A DNA stretch of 39,952 nucleotides from Oscillospiraceae bacterium (GCA_029012445.1 JAQXMC010000031.1:1-39952), one strand, 5' to 3'; shown: positions 13,786 through 23,389, counted from the stretch's first letter. Program-made: numbers and translations. The notes: a model not told the origin generated them from the letters alone.

Positions 13786-14592
13786 TTACAAAATCTTATC
13801 AGTTCTGTAAATTATCATCAGATGCGGATTTTCTTCGTTTCTGACCGTGACGATTTTTTTGTCCTTTCCGGTGTCGTTTTTTGCCGTTTTCTCAATTATC
13901 TTTTCCGCCGTTTCAAGCTGCCACTTGATTCCGTCGTGGTTGATTGCCGATTTTCCATGACCGCCGTATAGCTCGCAGCCGTTGCAAAGAGGCAGAAAGC
14001 CTTTGACGGAATCGTGCCATTCGCTCAGGCTTGAAGTGTGTGAATATTTGAGGTTAAGGCAGGGGATGAGCGTATCGCCGACAAAAACAAAGTTTTCATC
14101 TTCGAGTCTGAAGCAGACAGAACCCGTTGTGTGACCGGGCGTGAGATACGCTTTAACAACTCTGCCGCCGAGATCAAATTCATGGCCGTCGGCGAAGGGC
14201 TTGAGGGTGAGATAGGGCTTTTGCTTCGGCAAATTCTTGCAGTCGAGCGAAAATTTTTCTGTTGACGGATGTTCCCGAAGGTACTTACGCCTAAGAAAAC
14301 CGGCTGACTGATAGGGCGCGACAATGATATCCTTATAGTGAGCATATATTTTGCCGAACTGCCATGCAGCGCCGACATGATCGACATGGGCGTGAGTTGC
14401 CGCAAGAATAACCGGCATTTTTGTTAATGAGCCGACGACGCTTTTTATATCTCCCGCGCCGACTCCGCAGTCGATCAGCAGCGCTTTTTCGTTTCCTAAT
14501 ATCAGATAGCTGTTGCTGATATTGAATTCATTGATTTTATATATTCCCCGTTTAATCTCCTCAACCGTATAATCAGTTCTGCCTTTATTCAT
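13786..14592 (-). CDS. MBL-fold metallo-hydrolase
   Basis: The start at 14592 makes an ATGA overlap with the upstream oxidoreductase stop; a slightly longer start is possible. The 268-aa protein has the metallo-beta-lactamase motif THAHVDH (His67, His69, Asp71, His72), a further metal His in the TPGHTTG segment, an Asp in FVGDTLI and a C-terminal GGHG. The arrangement fits glyoxalase II-like hydrolases. The substrate is unknown. It is the last gene of a three-gene operon with an FAD oxidoreductase and an alpha/beta hydrolase, suggesting joint catabolism or detoxification of an organic ester or ring compound; that is inference. Confidence 0.87.
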   Translation of the reverse strand: MNKGRTDYTVEEIKRGIYKINEFNISNSYLILGNEKALLIDCGVGAGDIKSVVGSLTKMPVILAATHAHVDHVGAAWQFGKIYAHYKDIIVAPYQSAGFLRRKYLREHPSTEKFSLDCKNLPKQKPYLTLKPFADGHEFDLGGRVVKAYLTPGHTTGSVCFRLEDENFVFVGDTLIPCLNLKYSHTSSLSEWHDSVKGFLPLCNGCELYGGHGKSAINHDGIKWQLETAEKIIEKTAKNDTGKDKKIVTVRNEENPHLMIIYRTDKIL

Positions 14593-15953
14593 TTGCTGCA
14601 AGTCTCCTCGTCGGTTGCCTTGAGGCTCTCAAAAAATCCGTTGTATGCTTTTGCCCATTTCGCTATTGCTTCGCTGTCATATTTATTCGGAAAATAATTT
14701 TCAACGACCTTGTATCTGGCTATCCATTTAGCGAGCTGAGCAATGGTTTTTCTGATATCCGGATTACTGAGCACCTTTTTGGTTTTGTCGTTTATCTTGC
14801 TGAGGCTCAGTGAGCGCAGCATTGTTATTACGCTCGCTTCACTGCCAAATAGCGTCAGGTCCTCGCTTGAAACTACTTTTTCGTTGAAAGCATATTCAAC
14901 ATCTTCTTCCCTGAGAGTCGGGAATTTGTTTTTAAGTACGCCGAGTATGCACGAGCCGAAGCCTATTTCTTTGAAATAATCTTTCTCATATTTCCAAAGA
15001 GTTTCCCTGTTGAAAAGTCCGTTTTTATCCTCGATCATACAATCTGCGAGCATTTTTCCCGCTCTCATGGAATATCCTATGCCGGAGCCTTTGATGGGAA
15101 CGGTCATAAAGGCGCTGTCTCCGACCGCTGCGTAACCGTCTGCGACCAAAACGGCGAGCGGCTGCCTTGCCGGTATCTCGGTGATTTTTCCGCCCTCGAT
15201 AAGCTCGTCGGAAAGATTCGGGTTATCCCGTCTGTAAATATCAAGATAGGGTCTGACATCATCTTCTGTCAGGTCTTTGAACGAGCCGATGAGAATATCA
15301 ATGCAGTCAGGCTCGTTGATAAACCATGATATGCCGGTGAAGCTGTCAAGAAGCATTGTAACTCTGTATTTTAAGGGACTATCCGGCATTCCGTCGATTT
15401 TCTTGAATGTCGCTCTGTATGCGGTCATGATATCCAGACGGCCGGGCTCCTGCTGAATATTCATAAAGTCGGGGAGCTGACTTCTGACAGGGGAGCGAAC
15501 GCCGCAGGCGTCGATTATCATATCACCGTAAAAATCGCCCATAGATGTTTTCAGACCGACTATTCTGCTGCCGTGTCTGAGCGGAGCTTCGACCTCGCAG
15601 CCGTAAATGATTTTTACTCCTGTGTTAAGCGCGAACGATAGAAGATAATTATATAGTTCGCGGCGGTCAATGCAGATATTCATAAGATTTTCGTCATCAG
15701 CCTGGCTGACCGGTTCAACTTTGTTTTCAGGCAGACAGAACGATATGGGCGTTCTTTTTTTCAGATATTTTTCTGGAATGGGTATCCCTGATTTTTCAAA
15801 TCCGTCGAGATGAATGAAGTCGGATTGCTCATGACCGAGCTTGCCCTCGGCGCACTTTTCATAGATTGTTACATCAAAGCCTTCCTTTGCGAGATAATAT
15901 GCGGCGACGATACCACCGTGACCGGCGCCGGCAACTAAAACCGTACTTTTCAT
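14589..15953 (-). CDS. FAD-dependent oxidoreductase (geranylgeranyl reductase/monooxygenase-like)
   Basis: The 454-aa protein opens with a Rossmann FAD motif (VAGAGHGG, residues 7-14, then a YEK-type acidic strand end). A second FAD motif, AVGDSAFMTVPIKGSGIGYSM, lies in the middle. This pattern belongs to the p-hydroxybenzoate hydroxylase/geranylgeranyl-reductase superfamily. The C-terminal 130 residues are helical and carry no recognised domain. It starts 18 bp after the hydrolase stop and overlaps the MBL gene. The substrate cannot be named. Confidence 0.82.
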   Translation of the reverse strand: MKSTVLVAGAGHGGIVAAYYLAKEGFDVTIYEKCAEGKLGHEQSDFIHLDGFEKSGIPIPEKYLKKRTPISFCLPENKVEPVSQADDENLMNICIDRRELYNYLLSFALNTGVKIIYGCEVEAPLRHGSRIVGLKTSMGDFYGDMIIDACGVRSPVRSQLPDFMNIQQEPGRLDIMTAYRATFKKIDGMPDSPLKYRVTMLLDSFTGISWFINEPDCIDILIGSFKDLTEDDVRPYLDIYRRDNPNLSDELIEGGKITEIPARQPLAVLVADGYAAVGDSAFMTVPIKGSGIGYSMRAGKMLADCMIEDKNGLFNRETLWKYEKDYFKEIGFGSCILGVLKNKFPTLREEDVEYAFNEKVVSSEDLTLFGSEASVITMLRSLSLSKINDKTKKVLSNPDIRKTIAQLAKWIARYKVVENYFPNKYDSEAIAKWAKAYNGFFESLKATDEETCSK

Positions 15954-15971
15954 ATTATTTTCCTCTTTTCG

Positions 15972-16892
15972 TTATTTTTTCACTGCTTCCTTTGCGGCAA
16001 TGCAGTCTCTGAAAAATCTTATAACAGTGTCGATTGCGAGCTTTCCGGCCTTGCTTTCGGGCTCAAGAACGCTGAAAACATGAGGCAGATCTTTCCCGTC
16101 GAACTTATCGAAATCAATGAGCTTGACAGGTATGTTTTTCGATTTGAGCAGACTTGCGGTTTTTCTGGTTTGCTTTAACGCCAGAAAGTCGCCGCTGCTT
16201 GTGACAAGACAGGTCGGCGGAAGAACGCCGAAATCTATTATATCACTGAAATTCATATAAGGATATGTCGGTTTTTCTTTGTAATCCTCGCCCCACATCG
16301 CCTTTGTGTATACACTGATGGGGCCGGCAACATTCATATCTGTGACAGGCGAGGTGAGCGCCAGAGCAGTGAGTTTGAGACCGCAGTCAGCGGCGCGGAA
16401 AATTTCTCTCAGCTCGGAGCTTGTCATGAGTATCGCCGAGAATGAAGCGAGCTGACCGCCCGCAGAATCCCCGGTGAGCATTATCTCATCTTTGACGCAT
16501 GGATAGTCTTTCATGTTTTCACTTATCCATCTGAGAGCCAGAGCAACATCCTGAAGCTGTTCGTTGACCGTTACTGTCGGAACAAGACGGTAGCTGATAT
16601 TGAAAACGACGAAGCCTCTTTTAGCGAGATTGAGGCAATACATTTTGTTCAGATCTTTGTCGCCGTACATCCAGCCGCCGCCGTGAATGTCGATTATAAC
16701 GGGGAGCTTTTCCGAAGTGCCCTCTGGATAATAAACATCGAGTAGATGATAGCGGTCGCCGTCGCCGGCATAATCAATGTCGCATATGCGTTCAATTCCC
16801 TCGGGTTCGGTCTGCGAGGCATGGAGCTTGTTGTCGCTTTTTTCGCACATTTTCCAGAACTTGTCAGCTAATTTCAGAAATACTTCTCTCAT
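15972..16892 (-). CDS. Alpha/beta hydrolase, HSL-type carboxylesterase
   Basis: The 306-aa protein has the hormone-sensitive-lipase signature: the oxyanion motif HGGGW at residues 70-74, and the nucleophile elbow GDSAGG with Ser143. A catalytic His probably lies in LPHVF near residue 280, with an Asp in SSGDFL near 245. No signal peptide is seen, so it acts in the cytoplasm. It is the first gene of the minus-strand operon and faces a consensus promoter. Confidence 0.9.
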   Translation of the reverse strand: MREVFLKLADKFWKMCEKSDNKLHASQTEPEGIERICDIDYAGDGDRYHLLDVYYPEGTSEKLPVIIDIHGGGWMYGDKDLNKMYCLNLAKRGFVVFNISYRLVPTVTVNEQLQDVALALRWISENMKDYPCVKDEIMLTGDSAGGQLASFSAILMTSSELREIFRAADCGLKLTALALTSPVTDMNVAGPISVYTKAMWGEDYKEKPTYPYMNFSDIIDFGVLPPTCLVTSSGDFLALKQTRKTASLLKSKNIPVKLIDFDKFDGKDLPHVFSVLEPESKAGKLAIDTVIRFFRDCIAAKEAVKK

Positions 16893-17020
16893 AATATCAA
16901 CCCTGTCCTAAAAATTTTTATCGGCCGGTGTTTTAATGCAATATTTTTCCGGTAAGCCATAATGAGCGTGTACCTGGGGACAAAAGCGATGCCGGCCGAA
17001 ATACAGTTTAAGCACTTTGT

Positions 17021-17049
17021 ATTATATAATATTCAGGATAGCATTGCAA
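17021..17049 (-). promoter_or_regulatory. Promoter of the hydrolase-oxidoreductase-MBL operon
   Basis: On the minus strand, TTGCAA (17044-17049) and TATAAT (17021-17026) are separated by 17 bp. The leader to the hydrolase start is about 120 bp. Confidence 0.65.
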
Positions 17050-17070
17050 TAAAAATTAATACAAAATTTA

Positions 17071-17099
17071 TTGATTATCTTCTGAACATAAGATATAAT
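17071..17099 (+). promoter_or_regulatory. Promoter of the COG2509-type gene
   Basis: TTGATT (17071-17076) and TATAAT (17094-17099) with a 17-bp spacer, divergent from the operon to the left. Confidence 0.75.
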
Positions 17100-17141
17100 A
17101 CATTGGTTTGTGAATAAAACTTAAATTCGGAGGATATGGCT

Positions 17142-18548
17142 ATGAAAACTGACATTGTGATAATCGGAGCTGGACCCGCAGGTATTTTCACGGCTCTTGA
17201 AATGATAAGAAAAGGCTCAAAGCAAAAGATAATTCTGGTTGAAAAAGGTCAGCCTGTTGAAAAGAGAGCCTGCCCCAAGGCTAAGACAAAGCAGTGCGTC
17301 AACTGCAAGCCGTATTGCCACATAACGACCGGATTTTCCGGCGCAGGCGCTTTTTCGGACGGTAAGCTGTCGCTTTCTTATGAGGTCGGCGGCGATCTGC
17401 CGACGCTTATCGGAGCCGATCTTGCTCAGGAAACCATTGATTACACGGACAGAATTTATCTTGAGTTCGGCGCCGACACGCATGTTGAGGGCGTAGGCAA
17501 CTATGAAGAGGTCAAGGATATCAGAAAGAGAGCTATCCAGGCGGGATTAAGGCTGGTTGACTGCCCGATCCGCCACATGGGAACCGAAAAGGCTCAGAAT
17601 ATATATCTCGGAATAGAAAAATATCTCGGCAACAACGGCGTTGAAATGATGTTCGGCTATGAATGCACAAATGTATTGCTTCATGACGGAGTCTGCGAGG
17701 GAGTCGTTATCAACAACGGCAAGACTGAGCTGACGATCGAAGCGAAACACACCGTTATAGCGACAGGCAGAAGGGGAGCGGAGTGGCTCGAAAAAATCTG
17801 CGCCGAAAACAATATAGCTCATCAGCCCGGAACTGTCGATATCGGCGTCAGAGTCGAGGTCAGAAACGAGATCATGGAGAAAGTCAACAAGGTCCTTTAT
17901 GAATCAAAGTTGATCGGATATCCGAAGCCCTTCAAAAACAAGGTCCGCACCTTCTGTCAGAATCCCGGCGGCTTTGTCAGCCAGGAAAACTATGATAACG
18001 ATCTCGCCGTCGTCAACGGTCATTCATATAAGGAGCTGAAGTCGCCGAACACTAATCTTGCGATACTTTGCTCTCATAACTTCAATGTGCCGTTCAATCA
18101 GCCTATTGAATACGCTCAGAAGGTGGGCGAGCTGACCAATATGCTGGGAGCGGGCCATATTCTTGTTCAGCGCTACGGCGATATTCTCGACGGAAAGAGA
18201 ACATGGGCTAAGGAGCTCGCTCAGTCGAACATCAAGCCGACCTTGCCGGACGCAGTCGCAGGCGATATAACCGCCGCAATGCCTTACAGAGCGATGATAA
18301 ATATAATCAATTTCATTCAGGCTGTCGATCATGTCGTTCCCGGTTTCGCTTCGATAGAAACTCTCCTTTATTCGCCGGAGCTTAAATTCTATTCAAACAG
18401 AGTCAAGATGGACGAAAAGTTCAACACGAGCGTCAGGGGACTTCATTGTCTCGGCGACTCAAGCGGCTGGACAAGAGGCCTGATGATGGCTTCCGTGATG
18501 GGCGTTCTTATGGGAAGAACGATTGTTGAGGAAGAAAAAAACGCATAA
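17142..18548 (+). CDS. NAD(P)/FAD-dependent dehydrogenase, COG2509 type
   Basis: The start at 17142 is chosen because GGAGG lies 8 bp upstream; the ATG at 17136 would be only 2 bp away. The 468-aa protein begins IVIIGAGPAGIFTALEM, a dinucleotide-binding fold. A Cys-rich CPKAKTKQCVNCKPYC segment follows near residues 45-65, then TGFSGAGAFSDGKL, the hallmark of this uncharacterised family. A second motif, GRRGAEWL, is near 208, and the C-terminal FAD motif LGDSSGWTRG is near 440. The four conserved Cys could be redox-active or bind a metal. The physiological substrate is unknown. Confidence 0.88.
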   Translation: MKTDIVIIGAGPAGIFTALEMIRKGSKQKIILVEKGQPVEKRACPKAKTKQCVNCKPYCHITTGFSGAGAFSDGKLSLSYEVGGDLPTLIGADLAQETIDYTDRIYLEFGADTHVEGVGNYEEVKDIRKRAIQAGLRLVDCPIRHMGTEKAQNIYLGIEKYLGNNGVEMMFGYECTNVLLHDGVCEGVVINNGKTELTIEAKHTVIATGRRGAEWLEKICAENNIAHQPGTVDIGVRVEVRNEIMEKVNKVLYESKLIGYPKPFKNKVRTFCQNPGGFVSQENYDNDLAVVNGHSYKELKSPNTNLAILCSHNFNVPFNQPIEYAQKVGELTNMLGAGHILVQRYGDILDGKRTWAKELAQSNIKPTLPDAVAGDITAAMPYRAMINIINFIQAVDHVVPGFASIETLLYSPELKFYSNRVKMDEKFNTSVRGLHCLGDSSGWTRGLMMASVMGVLMGRTIVEEEKNA

Positions 18549-18557
18549 ATTAAAGCT

Positions 18558-18590
18558 GCACCCGAGAGTCTTGCGACTTCCGGGTGCTTT
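18558..18590 (+). terminator. Terminator after the COG2509-type gene
   Basis: GCACCCG (18558-18564) pairs with CGGGTGC (18581-18587) around an inner GAGTC/GACTT stem. TTT and AT-rich DNA follow. Confidence 0.78.
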
Positions 18591-18663
18591 AATATAGGTG
18601 AAAATAAGATTTCTGATATCCAAAAAACGGATCGGTCGCACTATGTGCATAACAACGAAAAAT

Positions 18664-18701
18664 AAGATAAAAAGCCCGCAGCGGGATAAATCGCTGCGGG
18701 C
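18664..18701 (-). terminator. Terminator of the GH2 glycosidase gene
   Basis: On the minus strand a 10-bp stem (GCCCGCAGCG at 18674-18683 against CGCTGCGGGC at 18692-18701) is followed by TTTTTAT, just beyond the GH2 stop. Confidence 0.85.
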
Positions 18702-18710
18702 ATAAGCTTA

Positions 18711-20471
18711 TCAGTAGGTGAGCTTTGAGTTTATATCTCTGAGCATATCTTCGTCAAGCTTAACAAATTCGCGGTCATAGGTGAGCATTCCGTTCAGCTC
18801 AAATTCAACATCGCTGACCTGAGTGTAAACCGTTGCGCACAGTCCCTTTTCGATAAGGGGAATGACCTGCTTCTCGTGGAGCTTTCTGTATGCAGCCGAG
18901 AGCTTCTCCTTATTTTTGAATTTAAGATAAAGTCCGAAGGTTTTGCCGTCGTCCCAGACATGACCGGGAACGCTGTTCTGATATCCGCCGTATTCGCTGA
19001 TAACAAACGGTCTTCCGTCAAGCTTCGGCATTCTGATTCTGAATACATATTTGTGCATACTCTTAAAATCGAGGCCGCCCTGGTCATACCAGCCGCTTGC
19101 GTGATCGACAAATCTTGAAGGATCATATTCTTTGATTCCGGCAGCAATCCTTTTTGCGTCGAACTGGCCCCAGCCCTCGTTGAACGGAACCCAGCAGCAG
19201 ATTGAGGGTACATTATAGAGCTGATCAAGGACTTCATGAAGCTCAGCCTCATAGTTGTCTCTCCACTCTTTTTTCTCTCTTGAGAATTTTCTGTATTGTT
19301 TTTCACCCGTATCCTTGACGCCGATGCCGAGATTGGGATAAATTCCTGCGAGAATGTCGCCTATATATGCGCCGCCGCTGACCATGTCCTGCCAAACGAG
19401 CATACCGATCTTGTCACAGTAGTAATACCAGCGGTCGGACTCGACCTTGATATGCTTGCGAAGCATATTGAAGCCGAGATCTTTCATCTTCTGAATATCG
19501 TATTTCATAGCCTCATCGACAGGGGGAGTGAGAATACCGTCCGGCCAATAGCCCTGATCGAGAAGACCTTTCTGGAAATAAGGCTTGTTGTTGAGCATGA
19601 GTCTTGCAATGCCGTTCTTGTCCTTGCCGATGCTGAACTTGCGCATTCCGAAATAGCCCTTGACGCTGTCTGAGACTGTTCCGCCGTTTGAAAGCTCAAG
19701 AACGAAATCATAAAGGAAGGGAGTTTCCGGACTCCAGAGCTTAGCGTCGGGTACGCTAACCTCGGCGTCGGCCGGAATATTTTCCTCGGCAACGACGCTG
19801 TCGCCGTCAAGAATCTTTATTTTCAGCTCGCCTGAGCCGACAACATCGGTTTTAAGGGCGATAACACCCTTGTCGATGTCGGGAACGAGCTTATAGCCCT
19901 TAATATAATTTTCGCTTACCGCTTCAAGCCATACTGTCTTCCAGATACCCGTTGTCGGCGTATACCAGAAGCCGTGAGACACGCTGTCCTGCTTGCCTCT
20001 GTTCTGCCAGCCCTTTTCGGTGGGATCGTAAACCCAGACGACAAGCTCGTTTTCGCCGTCGGTCAGAGCGTCCGTGATATCATAGCTTATCCGGCAATAG
20101 CCGCCGAAGTGCTCGCCCATAAGCTTGCGGTTGACATAAACTCTGCACTGCCAGTCGACGGAATCAAGGTGAAGAATAACTCTCTTTCCCTTGAAGCTTT
20201 CGGGCAGTGTGAAGCTCTTTCTATACCAAAGTCTTTCTTTTTCGGTGATTTTTTTGCCCACGCCGGAAAGCACGGACTCGATAGAAAACGGAACGAGGAT
20301 CTGACCTTCCGCTTTGCTTATCCATTCGGCTTTTTCATCGGTTATCGCATAGTCGAATTTTCCGTTAAGATTGATCCAGTTTTCTCTGACCATCTGAGGT
20401 CTGGGATATTCCGGTAACGGCTGCCCGCAAACAGCTTCTTCGGCCCAGCGGGTAACAATATTTGTTCTCAT
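18711..20471 (-). CDS. Glycoside hydrolase family 2 enzyme
   Basis: The 586-aa protein has the GH2 plan: an N-terminal sugar-binding jelly roll (about 25-185, with LWYRKSFTLP and a GGYCRISYDIT segment), an immunoglobulin-like middle (185-280) and a TIM barrel. The acid/base Glu432 lies in FNEGWGQFD and the nucleophile Glu493 in VISEYGGYQ. No signal peptide is present, so it is cytosolic and acts on imported oligosaccharides. It is shorter than LacZ and lacks the C-terminal small-chain domains. Specificity (galactoside, glucuronide or mannoside) cannot be told. Confidence 0.92.
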   Translation of the reverse strand: MRTNIVTRWAEEAVCGQPLPEYPRPQMVRENWINLNGKFDYAITDEKAEWISKAEGQILVPFSIESVLSGVGKKITEKERLWYRKSFTLPESFKGKRVILHLDSVDWQCRVYVNRKLMGEHFGGYCRISYDITDALTDGENELVVWVYDPTEKGWQNRGKQDSVSHGFWYTPTTGIWKTVWLEAVSENYIKGYKLVPDIDKGVIALKTDVVGSGELKIKILDGDSVVAEENIPADAEVSVPDAKLWSPETPFLYDFVLELSNGGTVSDSVKGYFGMRKFSIGKDKNGIARLMLNNKPYFQKGLLDQGYWPDGILTPPVDEAMKYDIQKMKDLGFNMLRKHIKVESDRWYYYCDKIGMLVWQDMVSGGAYIGDILAGIYPNLGIGVKDTGEKQYRKFSREKKEWRDNYEAELHEVLDQLYNVPSICCWVPFNEGWGQFDAKRIAAGIKEYDPSRFVDHASGWYDQGGLDFKSMHKYVFRIRMPKLDGRPFVISEYGGYQNSVPGHVWDDGKTFGLYLKFKNKEKLSAAYRKLHEKQVIPLIEKGLCATVYTQVSDVEFELNGMLTYDREFVKLDEDMLRDINSKLTY

Positions 20472-20647
20472 ATTTTTACCTCCGTTAATTTTTATCTTTT
20501 ACAGTTTATAACAATTTTGGCTGTTTGTCCAGTGTTTTTCAAATATTTGCCTTTGCTGCGGTGCTTCCGGCAGTCAATTTTCCGCTTCACCCGCAGCAGA
20601 CTGCTTAATCTGAAAAAACGCAGGGAGAAAGTTTATTGCTGTAACAC

Positions 20648-20706
20648 TGTACTTTATGAAAAATATATGATATAATAAAAAGCGGAAATTATGTCCGCTC
20701 ATTTTT
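20648..20706 (+). promoter_or_regulatory. Promoter with a hairpin at the transcript 5' end
   Basis: TATAAT lies at 20671-20676 with a weak -35 (TGTACT, 20648-20653). Immediately after it an AGCGGA/TCCGCT hairpin (20681-20699) and ATTTTTAA follow, so the transcript would begin with a stem-loop. It could stabilise the mRNA or reduce read-through. Upstream, a TGCTGCGGTG/CACCCGCAGCA stem spans 20554-20598. Confidence 0.5.
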
Positions 20707-20722
20707 AATCTGGGGGTAAATT

Positions 20723-21682
20723 ATGAAAGTCGTAATTCTTGACGGATACACTGAAAATCCCGGTGATCTCAGCTGGGACTGGATAAAGGAAATGGGCTGT
20801 TCGCTCGACTGTTATGAGCTGACCGGGCCCGACAAGATAATCGAAAGAGCGAAAGACGCAGATATACTTGTGACGAATAAATGCGTTATCAGCGGGGATA
20901 TAATCAAAGCTTTGCCAAAGCTTAAATATATTCAGGTCATCGCAACGGGTTATAATGTCATCGACTGCAAGGCGGCAAGAGACAGAAATATTGTTGTTTG
21001 CAATATCCCGTCATACAGCACCAACGGCGTCGCTCAGCTCGTTTTTTCTCTGCTGCTTGAAATGACGCAGCAGGTCGGCGTACACAACGAAAGCGTTAAA
21101 AACGGGGACTGGGTGAGCTGCCCGCATTTCTGCTATCATAAAACATATCTGACGGAGCTTGCCGGCAAAACCATGGGAATTATCGGCTTCGGCAAGATAG
21201 GCAGCGCCGTTGCTCAGATAGCTAACGCTTTCTGCATGAAGGTGATCGTCTATGCGCCCAGACCGAAAGAATATTCGGGCTTCGGTACTGTGGAATTTGT
21301 TTCTCTTGACAGGCTTAACCGCGAGAGCGATGTTATCACGCTTCACTGTCCGCTCACGCCCGAGACAGATAAGCTCATCAACGCCGGATTTTTATCAAGG
21401 TGCAAAAAGAGCGCCTATATTATCAACACGGCGAGGGGCGGAGTCGTTGACGAAGCAGCGCTTGCGAAGGCGCTGGATGACGGCGACATTGCGGGCTTCG
21501 GCGCCGATGTTCTTTCATGCGAGCCGCCTAAAGCCGACAATCCGCTTCTCAGGTGCAAAAACAGCTTTATAACTCCCCACATAGCCTGGGCAAATATTGA
21601 AGCGAGAACAAGGCTGATGAATATTTTCAAAGAAAATCTTGCGGCGTTTATGAGCGGAAAGCCGATAAATGTCGTCAACTGA
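20723..21682 (+). CDS. D-2-hydroxyacid dehydrogenase (NAD-dependent)
   Basis: The 319-aa protein is a complete 2-hydroxyacid dehydrogenase. It has the NAD motif GFGKIG at residues 155-160, catalytic Arg in NTARGGVVDE, Glu in GADVLSCEPP and the His of TPHIAW. The substrate domain (1-100) resembles glycerate/hydroxypyruvate reductases, so reduction of hydroxypyruvate or glyoxylate is plausible but not certain. The WYL regulator gene starts 15 bp downstream and is likely co-transcribed. Confidence 0.9.
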   Translation: MKVVILDGYTENPGDLSWDWIKEMGCSLDCYELTGPDKIIERAKDADILVTNKCVISGDIIKALPKLKYIQVIATGYNVIDCKAARDRNIVVCNIPSYSTNGVAQLVFSLLLEMTQQVGVHNESVKNGDWVSCPHFCYHKTYLTELAGKTMGIIGFGKIGSAVAQIANAFCMKVIVYAPRPKEYSGFGTVEFVSLDRLNRESDVITLHCPLTPETDKLINAGFLSRCKKSAYIINTARGGVVDEAALAKALDDGDIAGFGADVLSCEPPKADNPLLRCKNSFITPHIAWANIEARTRLMNIFKENLAAFMSGKPINVVN

Positions 21683-21697
21683 TGCGGAGGACTCGGC

Positions 21698-22708
21698 ATG
21701 GCGGGACAGTATAACAGCAAGAAAAAGCTATTGCTTATAATGGATTATCTCATGAAGTATTCCGATGAGGATAACCCGGTCTCGACCGGCGAACTTATTG
21801 AAATGCTCAAAAGAAACGGCATAGTCTGCGAAAGAAAATCGGTTTACAGCGACATTGAGGCACTTTCGGACTTCGGCTTTGATATCGTCAAGACGAGGCT
21901 CGGAAAGGGCGGATATTTCATCGCTTCGAGACAGTTTGAAGAGGTTGAAATCAGACTGCTTATTGACGCTGTTCAGTCCGCAAGCTTCATAACACCGGGA
22001 AAGAGCAAAAAGCTGATTAAAAACATAGCTTCACTTTGCAGCGAGGAGCAAATGAAAAAGCTGTCGAGCCGCGTTTATATTGACAATCGGGTTAAAAGCG
22101 ACAATGAGACTATATATTATAGCATTGACGAGATAGGCCGGGCTATCGACTCGGGCAGACAGATCGAGTGCGATTACGCAAAATGCCGGACCGTTTCAAA
22201 GCTCAAAAACGGCGCCTGTGTTGAAAAGCATCTGAAATTGAATCCTTACGCAATGATATGGTCAGCCGATCATTATTATCTCGTTGCAAACAATCCGAAA
22301 TATGATAACCTTATGCATCTGCGGATAGACAGAATGAGAAATGTCAGCATCGTTGAGGGCTCGGCTGTCCGTCCGTTTTCCGAAGTCAGCGATTACACCG
22401 ACTTTTTCGATGTTGCCGACTATTCGCGCCGCATTTTCAATATGTATTCAGGCGAGACCGAGGATATTGAGCTTCACTGCCGCATGAGCGTCCTTGAGCA
22501 GATAATCGACCGTTTCGGCAGCGACGCTCCGCTGAGAGAAGACTTTGACAATGAGGATTTCTTCTTTGTCAGAACAAAAGCCGCAATAAGCGACGGACTG
22601 ATATCGTGGATAATGCAGTTTGAGGATAATGTCGAGGTCGTCTCGCCGCCTGGACTGCGTGAAAAGCTCAGGGAGAAAGCCTGTCGGATTGCCTCTCTTT
22701 GCGGCTGA
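21698..22708 (+). CDS. WYL-domain transcriptional regulator
   Basis: The 336-aa protein has an N-terminal winged helix (residues 8-70: LLLIMDYLMKYSDEDNPVSTG, then KSVYSDIEAL). A central WYL domain (about 135-225, NPYAMIWSADHYYLVANN) and a C-terminal WCX-like part follow. WYL proteins act as transcription factors sensing ligands or nucleic acids and are often single-copy metabolic regulators. The coupling to the dehydrogenase gene suggests that it controls that operon. GCGGAGG precedes the start. Confidence 0.88.
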   Translation: MAGQYNSKKKLLLIMDYLMKYSDEDNPVSTGELIEMLKRNGIVCERKSVYSDIEALSDFGFDIVKTRLGKGGYFIASRQFEEVEIRLLIDAVQSASFITPGKSKKLIKNIASLCSEEQMKKLSSRVYIDNRVKSDNETIYYSIDEIGRAIDSGRQIECDYAKCRTVSKLKNGACVEKHLKLNPYAMIWSADHYYLVANNPKYDNLMHLRIDRMRNVSIVEGSAVRPFSEVSDYTDFFDVADYSRRIFNMYSGETEDIELHCRMSVLEQIIDRFGSDAPLREDFDNEDFFFVRTKAAISDGLISWIMQFEDNVEVVSPPGLREKLREKACRIASLCG

Positions 22709-22711
22709 CCG

Positions 22712-23278
22712 TCAGCCTGTGAATTCCGGAATGGTCGAATATTCCTCAAATTCGCGCTGTGTTGCCGGAATCTTCGTCGTCTCTGTCGGAACAAGCTCGT
22801 TGAAAAAGACCGAGAATTTGCTGCCGGCATCAACGCTTATAAATTTTAATGTATAATTGTGCGTTTGATATGAGCTTCTCGAAAATCCGCCGTTCGTTGC
22901 GGTCATCTCGGAGACAAGCCTCGAAATATTATTTTCATTCATATCCGTAAGGCTCTCAACCATGAGTCTTACGGTATTTTTATATTCATCGTCCGGCTGT
23001 TTTTCCGTCACTGCGTCAGCCGAAGTGATTTTCATTGTTTCACCGTCGGAATGAAGGGCAATAGTCGCGTCTCCAATTTTAAAGCAATGGCAGATCCCGC
23101 CGTTCTCTTCGAAGGCGGTGATATCTTCTTTTGTTATCTGACTACCGGAATTTTCACTGAAAGCTTCAAGAAAGCTGTCGATATTTATAAGCGTTGAGTG
23201 CGCGCAGGCGCAAAAAAGAAAAAGAAATGCGACACTTGTTGTAATAAATGCCAAAATTCTTCTGTTAATAAAGATCAC
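22712..23278 (-). CDS. Putative lipoprotein of unknown function
   Basis: The 188-aa protein starts with a basic-hydrophobic signal (RRILAFITTSVAFLFLF) ending in a lipobox-like LFCAC near residues 21-25, so it is probably lipid-anchored outside the membrane. The remainder is acidic, mixed alpha/beta and not recognised by me. It converges on the WYL gene with only 3 bp between stop codons. Confidence 0.72.
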   Translation of the reverse strand: MIFINRRILAFITTSVAFLFLFCACAHSTLINIDSFLEAFSENSGSQITKEDITAFEENGGICHCFKIGDATIALHSDGETMKITSADAVTEKQPDDEYKNTVRLMVESLTDMNENNISRLVSEMTATNGGFSRSSYQTHNYTLKFISVDAGSKFSVFFNELVPTETTKIPATQREFEEYSTIPEFTG

Positions 23279-23360
23279 CTCAATAAATAAATATTCAAAA
23301 TATTAGAGATATATTAAATTTTCCGAATATATTTGATTATTTTAAAGTTATGTTGTAAAA

Positions 23361-23389
23361 TTGACAAGTCTAATCATAATTATTAAGAG
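23361..23389 (+). promoter_or_regulatory. Possible promoter of the efflux pair
   Basis: TTGACA (23361-23366) is followed after 17 bp by TAAGAG, a poor -10. The start codon is about 45 bp downstream. The region 23279-23433 separates divergent genes. Confidence 0.4.
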
